Source: Symbiodinium natans
Taxonomy: Eukaryota > Sar > Dinophyceae > Suessiales > Symbiodiniaceae
Length of the DNA: 64,000 nucleotides
Reading direction: 5' to 3'
Assembly (NCBI GenBank): GCA_905221605.1
Contig: CAJNDS010002186.1
Coordinates: 67,001 to 131,000, forward strand
Each line of letters opens with the position of its first letter. Within the stretch, counting starts at the first letter, position 1. The notes under the pieces were generated by a model. The model saw nothing but the letters and a program-made list of their open reading frames with translations. It ran no database searches and was not told where the DNA came from. Position numbers and translations under genes: made by a program. This document shows, piece after piece, positions 34,236 to 45,468 of the stretch.

Positions 34236-37200
34236 CGCCTCCAGGATAGCCTGTGTATGCGTTGTAGCCTGGACCGCCTGGACCACCAGGACCGCCAGGA
34301 CCAGGACCTGCTTTCACTGACACATTGGACCTTGGGTGCAAGGGCCGCGTAGCAATTGGGTACGGGGCCGTATGCACCAGCTCGAACAAAGGAGCCGGAC
34401 ACCTGGTAATTATACCAGTAGGATGTAGTGGGCACACAATGACTCTGAGTGCACTGACAAGACAGCTACACAAACTGTGAATTGGGAAGTACAGTCACGT
34501 TCCAAACCATCCGCACGGGGCGTTAACCGTCGTGCGTTTTTTTACAAATAAGCGTTTGGCCTTAGCAGGAGAACGATTTTGAACGTGGCTTTAATATCCA
34601 AAAAAAAGTGCAAGTTTCAGAGGTCGTTTTGTGGAAATTATGGCAGGCATGGTACTTTCGGCGATCGCGCGTGCCGTTTTTTCGTGTCTTGTTTTGAAGG
34701 TGGCTCGCAGGCCGAAAACACTGCGCATACCGATGTTTTCGTGGTTTCACGTTTCAAAAACGTGGTTTTTCAGTTAACCCTGATGTTTGTTTTTTGTGTC
34801 ATTTCGTTCGCGTGCGCTTCTTCAATGACAAACACTGCTGCCCGTAAAGCATTATCTGAAAATTTGGGCTACTGAGCTTTGCGGTCCACGGTGCTTCCTG
34901 GCCATATGCAAAGCGCCAGGGAAAGGGGGCAGCGGGCTCCAGGGACTTTGGTGAGGAGGTAAGGGATTCGTGCTGGGGGTATCGGGATTCGGCACCTGCG
35001 CAAGGTGTTTGGGATACTTTTCTTCAAGATACTCCAGAAGGAATCAACCCCCCCTGTATGCACATGTACCAGCTGTCGCCGGCCCACTCTCAGCTCAAGA
35101 GAAGGAAAATGCCCTTCGAGTGATTGCATTGTCTTCAGAGAATGCCCGGTGTTTTAGCCAGCCTGCGAGCAGGGGTTTAGGGTTGAGGGTTTGTGGTTTA
35201 AGCGAAGAAGGTTTAAATGAGACTTGACAACTGTTGTGCATGCATGCGTCAAAGTTACACGTGGAGCCCTGCACACCGGCGCAACACCACACTCAGAAAC
35301 AACAACACCCCCCCCCCCCCCAACCATCCCGCCCCACCTGGATCCGCAACCAACCGCAGTCAAAACTGTGCAAAACGCACGACGATACTTGACCCGTCAA
35401 CAAAAACATGCAAACTTGGAACAACATGCAGCTTGCGTGTCAATCTGGCAAGGGAACTCGTGCCACACAACACAAGAGGAACTCCACAGGAAGACAAGAC
35501 TACTTCTTAACGCTCGGTCTTGTTGCTTCTTGCTTCTGCTGCGCTGCACCGCAACGCGCGGATGTTGGCGTGGCCTGGTCCTCGTAGCTTCCTTGCCCCA
35601 TGATGCTTCTCGTGAAACATTGTCTCTAAGTGTTGAACATCTTCCTAGCTTGTTGTCCCTCACCATAAGCAAACTGCAAATGCTTTCGGGTCCGCCTAAC
35701 CCAAGGACAGTGTGCAAGGGCACCAAGGCAGACGGCGAACAGGGCTGAAAAGGATGCGAAGACGATGTGGGAGTAGCAGGGATATGCACTTACAACCCAA
35801 CCGGCACTTGGAATCGGAGGCCGTCCACGACTGCCCAACATCATCATCACATCTCAATCACACAATGTGTTAGTCACCGTTAGTCTCCATTGGCCCATGG
35901 ATGACCTGTTTCGAAGGCATGTCATATGCCAACCGCATGACTTGTCAATGCAGATGCATGCCTCTCAGCCTCTGAGAGAGCAACCTCAAGAAAGCCTCAA
36001 TATTCTAGACTTCGCTACATCCATTTTCTCTCGGACTCGATATCTCGAGCGCGAAAAAATCGGCTGCTGTACTTCACATGGCATGTTCGTGGTGTTGGTG
36101 TTCGCTTGGCTTGTCCCGACTGAGAGCTGAACATCCTTGTTGTACACCTGTTGCGCCGAGAGCTGCTGCGTGGCCGCCGCCATATCGTGCATGCCTCTAG
36201 TTAAGGCAGTTAAGGAACTCTGCCGTTGCGTCGCCGAGTATAGAGATGACGTTCACTTGACCATGGACGAGCCTCCGGTGTAGCCTCGTCCTTCGTAGCC
36301 ATAGCCTGCCAAACAGCACCAGGTTCATGAATGTTAACGAGACCTGAGAACGGTGTGCTGCGGCTTGCTTTTTTGCAGATGTGCCTTGACCGCCTTGTCC
36401 GTAGCCATAGCCTCCTTGACTGCCTGGTCCACCGTACCCAGCACCACCATATCCGGCTCCAGCACGAGCATTGGCATAGTTCTGATCGCCACCATATCCA
36501 CCTCCCGCGTATGCTCCACCATAACCACCTTGGTAGCCCTGACCATAGCCTTGGCCGTATGACCTGACGCAAGCGTGTGACGAGCATGCACAGTCGCGAG
36601 ACACATCGAGATGCGTCGGGAAGCATGCATCTGATTGTTTCTGCGGGGTGTCTTGCTCTGAGTGCGAAACCCGGCCGGCCCTGCACCTCACGCCACATCT
36701 CATGAATCTCGCATTTTCGAGAACAAACACTTTGGGACGAGCACGCAGCCTGCCTGGGCCATAGCCTTGTCCTTGCCCTTGCCCATATCCTTGGTATCCT
36801 TGGCCGTAGTCCTGGCCATAGCCTTGGCCATAGCCCTGGCCATATCCAGAAAAGTTTTGTGTGCCGCAGCCACCTCCATAGCCTCGGTTGCAAGCTGCTC
36901 AGCCTTCAGCTGAGCCCAGTCTTCTCGATGTCTCTGTCGCTGCCAAATCTAAGTATGTCCTCAGAAATTCTCCAAGCGGCTATTGTCGAGGCGTGTTTGT
37001 GGAGGACGGGTAGCCATGGCATCCTCAAGACTCGGCGCCGGTCGTGCAGATTGGATTCGGCCGTCGGAAGTTGATCTCAGCTCTGGACATAATTGCCAAA
37101 GGCACCGGCTGGCTGTGTCTTCAGAGCCTGTCTGCAGCGAGACATGAAATCGCCAAACGCCAACAGTGACAGTAACACTGCATTGTAGAAACTGCAGCAG

Positions 37201-38745
37201 TGGAGACGTAAGCCCGGTGTTCTACATTCCTGTTTTGTATTCGACGGAGACATATAGCAATGCTTCCGCGCACGAGCTTCCGCAGCCCTTTCACGAGAGG
37301 CTGCGGCCCTTTAGAATGGCATCGCATGTGCATATGTTTGACTGAGGAAGCACGTGCTGATTTCCAGGGTTTGTGGGCTTAAAGCAAGCCGGTTCCAATC
37401 TTCCGCAAGACTTGTCGGGTACTCCGGCGAGGGAGGAAAAAATTGCTTAGGCAGCATGCTTCCGCTAGGAATGAGCTTCGGTGAAGGCTTCGGCATGCTT
37501 CCGCTACCACAGTGCGGCGAAGGTTCTGGCGGTCGTGTTTCCCACACTAAAAGAGGCCAAAAGCAATGCACAAAAAGAACGCGGACCATGGTAGGTTCGA
37601 TTCAACACGGTGCCACAGCATCTTGGCTGTGCGAGGCTCTGAGGCAAATGCATCTGGAGTCATGGTCTTGAACCTTGAGGCATGCAGATCTTTATCAGAC
37701 TCACGCCGAAGCTGGCAACAGTTAAGTATTCTTCCCAAGATCATGAGTCATGAGCCGGTCAGCGGCTAGCGACTCGCAGTTGCCAGTGCTTTTGAGCTCA
37801 GACTTGAGCTAGTCGCTCGGGCAGTATGTTGCGCACTACCAAGCGTCTGATCTGGGGCTCGAGCTGTCCCATGTCGGCCACATTCTGCGTGGCCATAGCC
37901 GAAGTCTGACATGGGTAGATTTCCAGTGACAGGTCTGTCCCAGAGGGTGTTTCATGCTGCCATGGCTCTGATGAAGCAAGACAACAACATGGAGGCAAGA
38001 GGCTGAACACGACGAACGTGTGCAAGGAGGGCCTGCTGTCGAGGGAAGGCACCGTTGCTCGTGCCAACAGCCTGTTGCGCGGCTGCCAAACATAACGAAA
38101 ACACTGCAAGGCACAACCCCTCCAATACTCTCGCTTCGAACCGCACTCCGGAATCAGCCTGCGTTGGAAGGGAGGCCGTCTGCATGGTGCCTACGCCCCC
38201 TTGCAGCACAAAATTGTGTTTCACGCTGGAAGTGCCAAATGCCCCGTGATCGGTATGCGCTAACTTGGACATGTACAAGGATCATGCAGCACATGACAAC
38301 AGGGCAGAATTTAATCCGAGATTCGTAGTCCCCCCCAGAATCAAACACGCACGACGCGCGCCGAGCAATCATCACTAAGATGGGGAAGCGGAATTTGAAG
38401 GTTGAAAGCGTAAGAGTGCAAACCCCTGTAGAAGGCTTTGTGTGCCAACCGCCTACCTGCAGTGTGCCTGTGAAATACTCTTTCACTCTCCAAGGATTCC
38501 GAAACACAAGCACTCGAGACTCCAAAATCAATCAATCCAGTATCCCCTTATGATTCGGAAGAAGGGATCAAGCCTCTTGGTTCAAATCACTTTGATTGCC
38601 GCTGCAAGTTCCCCCGCGCCCGCCTCCCATGTAACTGCCATATCCTGGAACGCAACAGTTCGAGTCATCGCCGGGACACAAAGGTGCGACTCAACACTTG
38701 CAGGCCTCCGCCGAATCCATCGTACTTGTAGTTGCCATACGACAT
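34236..38745 (-). CDS. Gly/Tyr-rich protein, multi-exon
   Basis: Start ATG at 38745 gives MSYGNYKYDGFGGG (38745-38706). A GC donor and AG acceptor then lead in frame to GYGSYMGGGRGG (38644 to about 38610). Later exons are 36882-36750 (GYGQGYGQGYGQDYGQGYQG and more), 36563-36385 (SYGQGYGQGYQGGYGGAYAG and GYGGAGYGGPGSQGGYGYGQ), 36305-36257 (GYGYEGRGYTGGSSMV), 36194-36148 (HARYGGGHAAALGA), probably 35830-35794, and 34307 to about 34236 (GPGPGGPGGPGGPGYNAYTG). Donors at 36749 and 36384 are GC, and phases agree from 36882 to 36148. The last exon and a further segment at 34410-34340 are placed by composition only. No RRM or other folded domain was found. The composition suggests a prion-like, phase-separating or structural protein. 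Confidence 0.7.
34420..35790. other. Probable intron or intergenic stretch
   Basis: Between Gly-rich exons. It contains a C-run at about 35309-35322 and a short TTTAGGG-like tract near 35175. Nothing else supported. Confidence 0.4.
36883..38600. other. Probable introns of the Gly/Tyr-rich gene
   Basis: One further exon is likely near 37905-37880, where the minus strand reads FGYGHA after an AG. A second frame there reads MATQNVADMGQLEPQIRRLV, which also looks coding. No other gene seen. Confidence 0.35.
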
Positions 38746-39117
38746 GGCTGTTGTCCACTTGCCAGTGGCGAAACAATGACAATTCGACTGACATAACTTC
38801 GCATGGTGCAGCAAATTGTACTCTACGGTGCACTGCAAGTTGAGGAAGCTGAAACCGTCTTTTAGCCACGTTGCTGCCAGCAGAAGACCTGTGGCCAGCA
38901 GTGAAGGCGATCGCGGAAAAGTGCAGCAATGCCACTAAAGTAAACCTCACACTTTAAATGGGGTGGTAATTGTAATATTCGGCGGGACACAGGGCCCCGG
39001 CCCAAGACTACTTTCCATTGTGGGAGGAATCGGGGTGATGTGTGTAAACAAAACCCATATAGGGGGGTCCGATGAAATTATAACGGGGTGACATTTATGA
39101 AATGAAGCTGGCCAGAC

Positions 39118-39585
39118 ATCACTTACTAAGGCTCAAGATAAGAATCCCTTAAGTTTGAGACTTCAGCCTTCAGGTCCTGGTCTGAAGCTTACGAGAAGAA
39201 TCCCTTAAGTCAGCCTTCGGGTCCTGGTCTAAGGCTTAAGATAAGAATCCCCTAATTAAAGCTTAAGACTTCAGCCTTCGGGTCCTGGTCTAATTAAGGG
39301 TTCAGACTGAACAAGAATCCTTTAAGCTTAAAACTTCAGCCTTCGACTCCTGGAATTCTGGAAACCGCCAGACGTCTCAAAGCAGGTTTCCTTGCTTAAA
39401 TCCTTATCCGCCGGGGCTCAAAAACAAATCCTGAAAGGGTACCCCTTGCGGCCTCCAAAATGACAATCATAAAGGGGTGGCAATAACAATTTCAGAGAAG
39501 GGAAACCAAGGAAGCCTCAAGTTTAAACGGCTGCCCCAAAGGCTTAAGATAAGAATCCCTTAAGCTTAAGACTTTAGCCTTCGGC
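39118..39585. repeat. Minisatellite, about 50-70 bp degenerate unit
   Basis: At least five copies of a unit containing aagaatcccttaag, cttcagccttcgggtcctgg and cttaagac, near 39135, 39195, 39240, 39312 and 39548. The unit contains the palindromes cttaag and aagctt. It lies between the Gly/Tyr-rich and pentapeptide-repeat genes. Confidence 0.88.
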
Positions 39586-39599
39586 TTGAAAACAAGCCA

Positions 39600-40235
39600 A
39601 AGCAGACCCGTCTTCACAGCTGACCCCAGACCCCAAACCCCCAGGAACGCTTCATTTTCACCCCCTCTTTTTGTTCCACCCTCAAAACCCCGAAACCAAA
39701 ACAAAATCTGGGGTGGGGGGGAGGTTGATTAATGCGACGTTGACATTAACCATGGCTTCTGTGTCGCACTCTAGTTATGCTTGTTACCGTCGGCGTTTTT
39801 CTTCACGTCTTGATGCTTGTCATCATGCTACTTCGGGGGCCATGTCGGCCGAGAGGTTTGAGAGGCAGGTGAAACAGCGGTGCTCAGCGAAGCGGGATTC
39901 CTCCCGCATCCTGGATGTCGCAGCCTCTTCAGTCTCTCGAACGCGGTGCACTCAGAGATTCCTCAGAGATCCGCTTTCCACTTCTGAGCTGCTGACCTGC
40001 ACTCAGATAAGTATCAGCACCCGTCACTGGGTTGGTTCCTCAGGTGCAGCGTCGAGCTGCCGAAAGGGCCGGCCGTTGTCAATGCAGCATAAGCAAGCAA
40101 ACAGACGCGCGTCATCACACAGTTGCCGCCCTGCCTTTCATTGTCGGGTTGTTGCAAATGACCCTGACGCTCTGACTGTCCAAGAAGGCCTGGCAAAAGT
40201 AAGCTTCTCACATCACTGTCACAAAGCCTTTGCCT
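39600..40235. other. Unassigned; plus-strand ORF starts here
   Basis: A plus-strand frame (39671-40408) opens with MASVSHSSYACYRRRFSSRL at 39752, but its second half lies antisense to the pentapeptide exons and is a shadow. The first 70 codons might be a real plus-strand exon; no domain recognised. Confidence 0.3.
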
Positions 40236-40239
40236 GGAT

Positions 40240-40911
40240 ACATGTCAGACATGTCAGGCTCGCATCGGTGAAATCAGCACCTTCCAGGTTTGCCTCCTCA
40301 AAGCTGGACCTGTCCGCATCTGTCCGCAAGAGTGCACTCGCCGCTGCTTTCATTTGCCCCCCGGGCTTAGTGACTCAGTGCGTGGCGTTGTCAGCAAAGC
40401 ATTCTTGAAAATTGCCTTGCTAACATTCAAAGCTCCAACATCAACCAACATTTCATAACATGTCCAACATACACATCAACAGCTGCTGCACGCTCCACAG
40501 TCGAGCTGCATTCTTCAAGTTGGCTTTTGTGAGGTCCATGCGGTCCTGCTGTTGAGGTCTGAACGCTGATTGCAACATTCTTGCCTTTACATTGGGGCAG
40601 TTGTCCAATACGAACAGGAGAAACTATACACTAGATGACGGTGAGCACGTGAACTCGGGCCATCTAACACAGAAATAAGTCCGCAGTTCGAGTTAGTAGG
40701 GTCGAACAGGGATTGTAGAGATGCCGTCCGCGACCGCGTTCTTGAAATTGGCCCCTTCGAAGCAGCCTTCTGTTGCTAAAACCTGACAAGCGCGCTGTTC
40801 GCCCACCTCGTTCACTCTCCAGCTTCCACACTTAAAACGATTGAGGCGCCTTGGTCAACACTGCATTCTCAAAATTCACGTTGGAGAAGTCCCCCTTGTT
40901 CATGAGAGCTC
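40240..40911 (-). CDS. Pentapeptide-repeat protein, multi-exon
   Basis: Pentapeptide repeats (A[D/N]LXX) fold into a right-handed quadrilateral beta helix; their role in dinoflagellates is largely unknown. Minus-strand exons each carry one or two repeats: 40911-40850 (ALMNKGDFSNVNFENAVLTK, GC donor), about 40770-40725 (CFEGANFKNAVADG), about 40546-40490 (DRMDLTKANLKNAARLWSV), about 40440-40390 (ALNVSKAIFKNALLTT) and about 40350-40245 (SSFEEANLEGADFTDASLT). The [S/T/N]-F-x-[N/G]-A pattern repeats throughout. Start and stop codons were not fixed. Similar FKN/DFKK words on the minus strand at 43010-43180 may be an upstream relative or earlier exons. Confidence 0.75.
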
Positions 40912-40999
40912 CTGCAGCCAAGTCAGCAGTCCGCGCAGAAGTGCCGAAACAGAGATACAGTACAGGTGGAGCCTGCTACATCCTTGTCAGCTGCATTGG

Positions 41000-43900
41000 A
41001 GCCTGGGCAATCGCAGAGACACGCAGATTGCCCTTGTTTCCTTTTTCTTCCGTCAGAAGTTTACACGATTGCAAATTTGAACACGAGACCCGTACGAAAC
41101 ACTTTGACTTCGAATTGGTACCAACATGACTTGCGCAGCTGCCGGTGTGTCACAGTCCTGGTCATACACGCTTGTGTCGAATCTTCATTCCAAGAAGATT
41201 TTTCGCTGGAAGCTTAAGATCAATATAGGAACATCTAGGAACATCTGACTTTCTATGATAGCGCTCTTAGTGCATATAGATGGGCACACTGGCACATTCA
41301 GTACATACATGCAGTACATGGAGTGTTTGCTCTTTCGTTTGAGAAGGCTCCGAAGGCTCCAAAAAAGGCCTTCAACCCCAGATGTGCCCGGGGGAGGGGG
41401 GGGGGCGTCTTTTGGGAACTTTTTGGGCGTTTTGCTTTTTTCGACCTTTTGTGCAAGTCCCCACATCCTTTTCAGCTCACCCCAACCTGCAACCCTGAAA
41501 CACTTGTACACATCATTTTTCATCCTACAGTCCTACAGGGTATAGTCGTGGGATGACTCTGCCTCTCTATGCCTCTCCACTGCTCCTTCTCGGCTCCGGC
41601 CTGAGAGATTGCACTCTCGGAGGTCGTAGAGCTTGTCGCGCTGTGCACTTGCCTGTCAACTTTTGGTATCAGTAGCTTTCTGCTGCTTGAGCTTTGCTGC
41701 GTCTCCTGACAATCCTTGCCTGGGCAATCTGTGAATTCCTCCACTCACACCGATTCGGGTCGTTCTTGTTGATCGGTGGATACCTGCTCAAACTCAAGAC
41801 TGCCCGCACTGTGCTTTGTCGGACCGCAATTTGTGAGTTGAGCACTTCGTCTCTTATACATTCAGGGGCTCACGCGACACGACGGTCTCGAGAGCCCAAG
41901 GCTTCAGCCGCGCTGGGCATCCAGGCCTGAACATGTCACACACATGTCACACACGTGTCACACACGTGTCACACATGTTCACATCACCCATGCCGCGGCA
42001 ACATTTGCTGCAACACTTGCTGCAGCAGTGTCGAGCTGCTGTGAATCCCAGCTCCTTCGGAATCAAAGCGCCTCCACGGCCAAGGCTCCAAGGAGGCCAC
42101 CCGAGGCCACTATGTGACGGCCTCGGCAGAAGTTGGGCGTGTGTTCACGTCATCATTATACGACTGCACAGTACCTTGTGCACATTGTGCACGAAGGAGC
42201 ATGCAACTTTGCTTGAGCCACGGGCGGCTTTGTCCAACTGCTGATGGTTGCAGCCCCTGCTGCTCCCCCCCACCAGCCGGCATATGAAATTGAAGCCAGC
42301 ATACCACGCGACCAAACGAGCCAGGATGTCCAGAAATGCCAAGGACCTGAGAGACACCAAGGCCGCCAAGGCCGCCAAGGCCACAGATGCTGCCGCGGAG
42401 GTGCCGAACCTTGCAAAAGGTTTGGCCGCGCATCGAAGGATGGAGTGGGTTGTTCCTGCATCCTGCCTTGATCTGCGCATTTCTGACCTCCTCAGATGAT
42501 CGTAAGACTCGTGAGAACATGTGCTTGTTGCGTCCTTCCCATACTTGCCATGCTGGAAGCATCATCCCTGTTTGTGCCTTCGGCCAGCTATCTCCATTTG
42601 GCCAAGGAGCCTCGAGCAGAATGCGATTGGGTCTAGACTAGAGGAGCTCTTGGCACAGGCAAGTCGCTGCACTTCGCTGCTTCAACCAAAGGTGTCTAGA
42701 GTTTAGAGGCATGAAAATGCTGCTGACATGTGCCGCTACCCCGGGCATTCATTTTCAACAGATCGAGGCTACAAACACCTACAAGCATTGTGATTCGCAA
42801 CCAAGCCAAGGGGCGACGACACCATGTAAACAAGTGGCACCCCAGCCTGAGCCTAAACAGCGCGCCACACACAATGTTACACACCATGTAGTGCCAAAGC
42901 AAGAACTACTCGCCTCTGCAAGCACTTCTTACCGCGTCCGTGAGTCGTGTCTTGTGGCCATGCACACTTTCCTGCCACGCAGAACTTTTTGCAACTATTG
43001 GGGTGCCCCCTTCTTAAAATCGGCAATCGAGCTCGCCCAGCCCAGGGGCATCTGGCTCAAAGTCAGCTGCCCCGGGCTGGCTTGTAAAACATCCTGGTAT
43101 ATGAAGCCAAGCCCGAAAATGCGCGTGGTCTGGCAATCTTCTGGCAACGTGGCTTCAAATTCTTGAAACTAAGCGCAAAATGGGCAGCATATACGGTGAC
43201 CGTACAGCTGCTACCACAAGCGCCCCAAGACCTCGATAGAAACAACCATACCTTGCAATCGGCGCCACTGATCGCTTCTTTTCTGAGCTGCGCTTGGATT
43301 AAACTATTATCATTTTTTATTCTGATGCACCACTGAGTCACCTACATGCTACATGTCGCTACTGAAGCCTCATGTCGATAGCTCACTTATCGTTTCCCTT
43401 TCTGCAATCGTTGGAAAGCCAGCTGGTAGAGGTACCAGTGACTGCCAGTACGGAGGCTCCACCACCGTAGATACCCGGACATTCTGCCAATCGGCTCTTC
43501 TCCACTTTCAAGCCGCGGCGCTCACTCCTGGTAGCAGACAGCATATGGTGGGATGTGGCAAGTCATGCAAGCAGGCGCAAACATGAAGCTGTTCATGTTC
43601 ATGACATGTCTTGCGTCTTCTTCTGTTGTAGCTGGGCACTCAGAATGGGCACTCATTGAGGTAGCTGGGCTGGGCACAGAACGGGCACTCGGAACGTGGG
43701 AGGCCTCTCTCCTGCCTCCAATATCGCGCACCATGACTGTTCGCTCTTGACCGAGAGAACACATTTATGGAGAACCCCGGCGGCCCATTCAGGACTCAGT
43801 ACTGACTCAACAATGCGAAGTATGGCAACCGCAGACAGCACTCGACATCCGAGGTGTCCATGTGAGGGATACTGCAGCATAGCTCTTTTTTTGCTGGGTC

Positions 43901-44129
43901 TGAAGGATGTTGCACGTCGTTCCATAATGGAGCAACAGAACAATACAGAACAGATGCAGTCTCTCCCAACTTCTATGGTCTTTGGAAAAGGAATGCGGTG
44001 TTGCTGGCACGGTGAGCAGAGCAGGCTTGCTGCATGCCAAAGGGCCAAAGGATACAGTAGTGATACAGTACCACAACGTGCCAGACATGTGCAGTGGCCG
44101 CCCAGACAAGCATTCAGTCCCCTTGGCTT
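41000..44129. other. Mostly unassigned
   Basis: Contains an 11-base repeat at 41931-41978 and a basic, Ala/Lys-rich plus-strand frame at 42281-42499 (KDLRDTKAAKAAKATDAAAE) whose minus-strand mirror is hydrophobic, so the coding strand is uncertain. Minus-strand words resembling pentapeptide repeats (FKNLKPR, IADFKKGA) lie at 43010-43180. Nothing else recognised. Confidence 0.4.
41931..41978. repeat. 11-bp tandem repeat (acatgtcacac)
   Basis: Four imperfect copies of an 11-base unit containing CACGTG/CATG palindromes. Confidence 0.9.
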
Positions 44130-44957
44130 TCACGTATTTTGCTTCAAGTACTGGCCCGACTCCTGCAGCTCAATCATGAGGTCACCTGGAGCCAGGATAT
44201 CCCCCTGCTTTTCTTTGGTTCGGCCCTTGCATGGCAAGTCCTGCCAAAGAAGACTGGTGCAATGTACTGGAGAGCAAGGGTGCAGCGGCAGAAAGCGGTG
44301 TAAGTGGTCTAAGTGTGGTCTACGTGGTCTAGGAGATCTAGACTCTAGACCTGTTTAGTTCGGATTCTCGTCCTTGACCTTGAGCCCGACCAATTCATCA
44401 GGCACCGGGATCTTCATCTCCTGAGCGCAAGCTGACTGTCGTGACTGTCGCTCTGAATACCTGACATGCTGAAACTTGTGCTGCAAGCCTTTGCCCGCTG
44501 CAGCTTCTTAATTCTTTGATAATATTTGCAACGGCGCAAGGTACTGAGGTCTGCACCATTTTCATCGACTCCAAGACGCACAAGATCTGTCCCTTCTCCA
44601 GCGTGTCGCCAACCTTCAGAAGCTTCAAGACATGCTCGCAGCAGACGCGGTCGCACGAAGCAAACAACTTCAGCAGCAACAGTCATGGACATCAATATGC
44701 TCTGGCTAAATGAGGACTGAGATCAATTGGCATCCAAACATGATATCACGAACCTTGACGGCATAGGACAGCACCTCTCCTGGCACTACCGTTGGCACCT
44801 GCCAGCACTACGAGATTACAAGGCTTTCACAGTACAAGTTACCACAATTTGAAAGATCTTGGCCTGGCCTCAAATTTATTTCCAGGAGTTGCTTTGCGTG
44901 GTCCACTGCCGGCAACTGCCACGCTTGCCGCGGCATCCGGATCTGGCAGCTGCACCT
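44130..44957 (-). CDS. Biotinyl (BCCP-like) domain exons, C-terminus of the carboxylase
   Basis: Five exons give a full biotinyl domain: 44957-44869 (linker PDPDAAASVAVAGSGPRKAT ... NKFE), 44798-44754 (VPTVVPGEVLSYAVK), 44613-44557 (VGDTLEKGQILCVLESMKM), 44420-44373 (EMKIPVPDELVGLKVK) and 44207-44130 (QGDILAPGDLMIEL, ending QYLKQNT and TGA). The lysine of ESMKM is the expected biotinylation site. All four joins keep phase 0. Intron 44868-44799 has a GC donor, 44372-44208 has a GA donor, and the other two (44753-44614, 44556-44421) start with GT. Taking GT instead of GA in 44373's neighbourhood would lose the VK before QGD, so the GA donor is favoured. Confidence 0.88.
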
Positions 44958-45428
44958 CTGCAAGTGAAGCGATGTAGTGCAAGAATCAGCTATAAATCCA
45001 AAAACAACGGTTTGCTGCAAACTGCCGAGTGCTCGCTGCCCGGCCTGAACCGTCTGTCCTTCATGCAAGAAGCCTCTCAGCAACGCTCATACGAAGGCCG
45101 CCAATATTGGCTTCTTTATTCAAGTATCTGTACTTCAGTGATTGAAACATCGCATTCTCAGCATACTGGGTTGAAATCAAGTCAAAGGGTTATAGAGACT
45201 GAAGAAGGAAAAAAGGTGGCATTGCCATTCCCATCACGGTGCATGGCAAGCAAGCACAGCAGGCTTTTCAGCACGTTCACCCGCGAGCACAGTTTGCCAA
45301 GAGTAGAGTTACTTCAGCACTCGATGGAAACACAACAAGCAAGGATTCAGTGTGCGTGTGTGTAGCTCAGTCATCTATCCCTGCCTGCCTACAGGCCAGG
45401 CGTCGTACATAAACACACATGTACGCCC

Positions 45429-45468
<40 letters not shown>

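Noticed and set aside
37585-37605. ggttcgattc resembling a tRNA B-box
   Set aside because: No cloverleaf can be drawn around it.
42110-42565. Hydrophobic minus-strand ORF suggesting a membrane protein
   Set aside because: It is the mirror of a Lys/Ala-rich plus frame; hydrophobicity alone does not prove coding.
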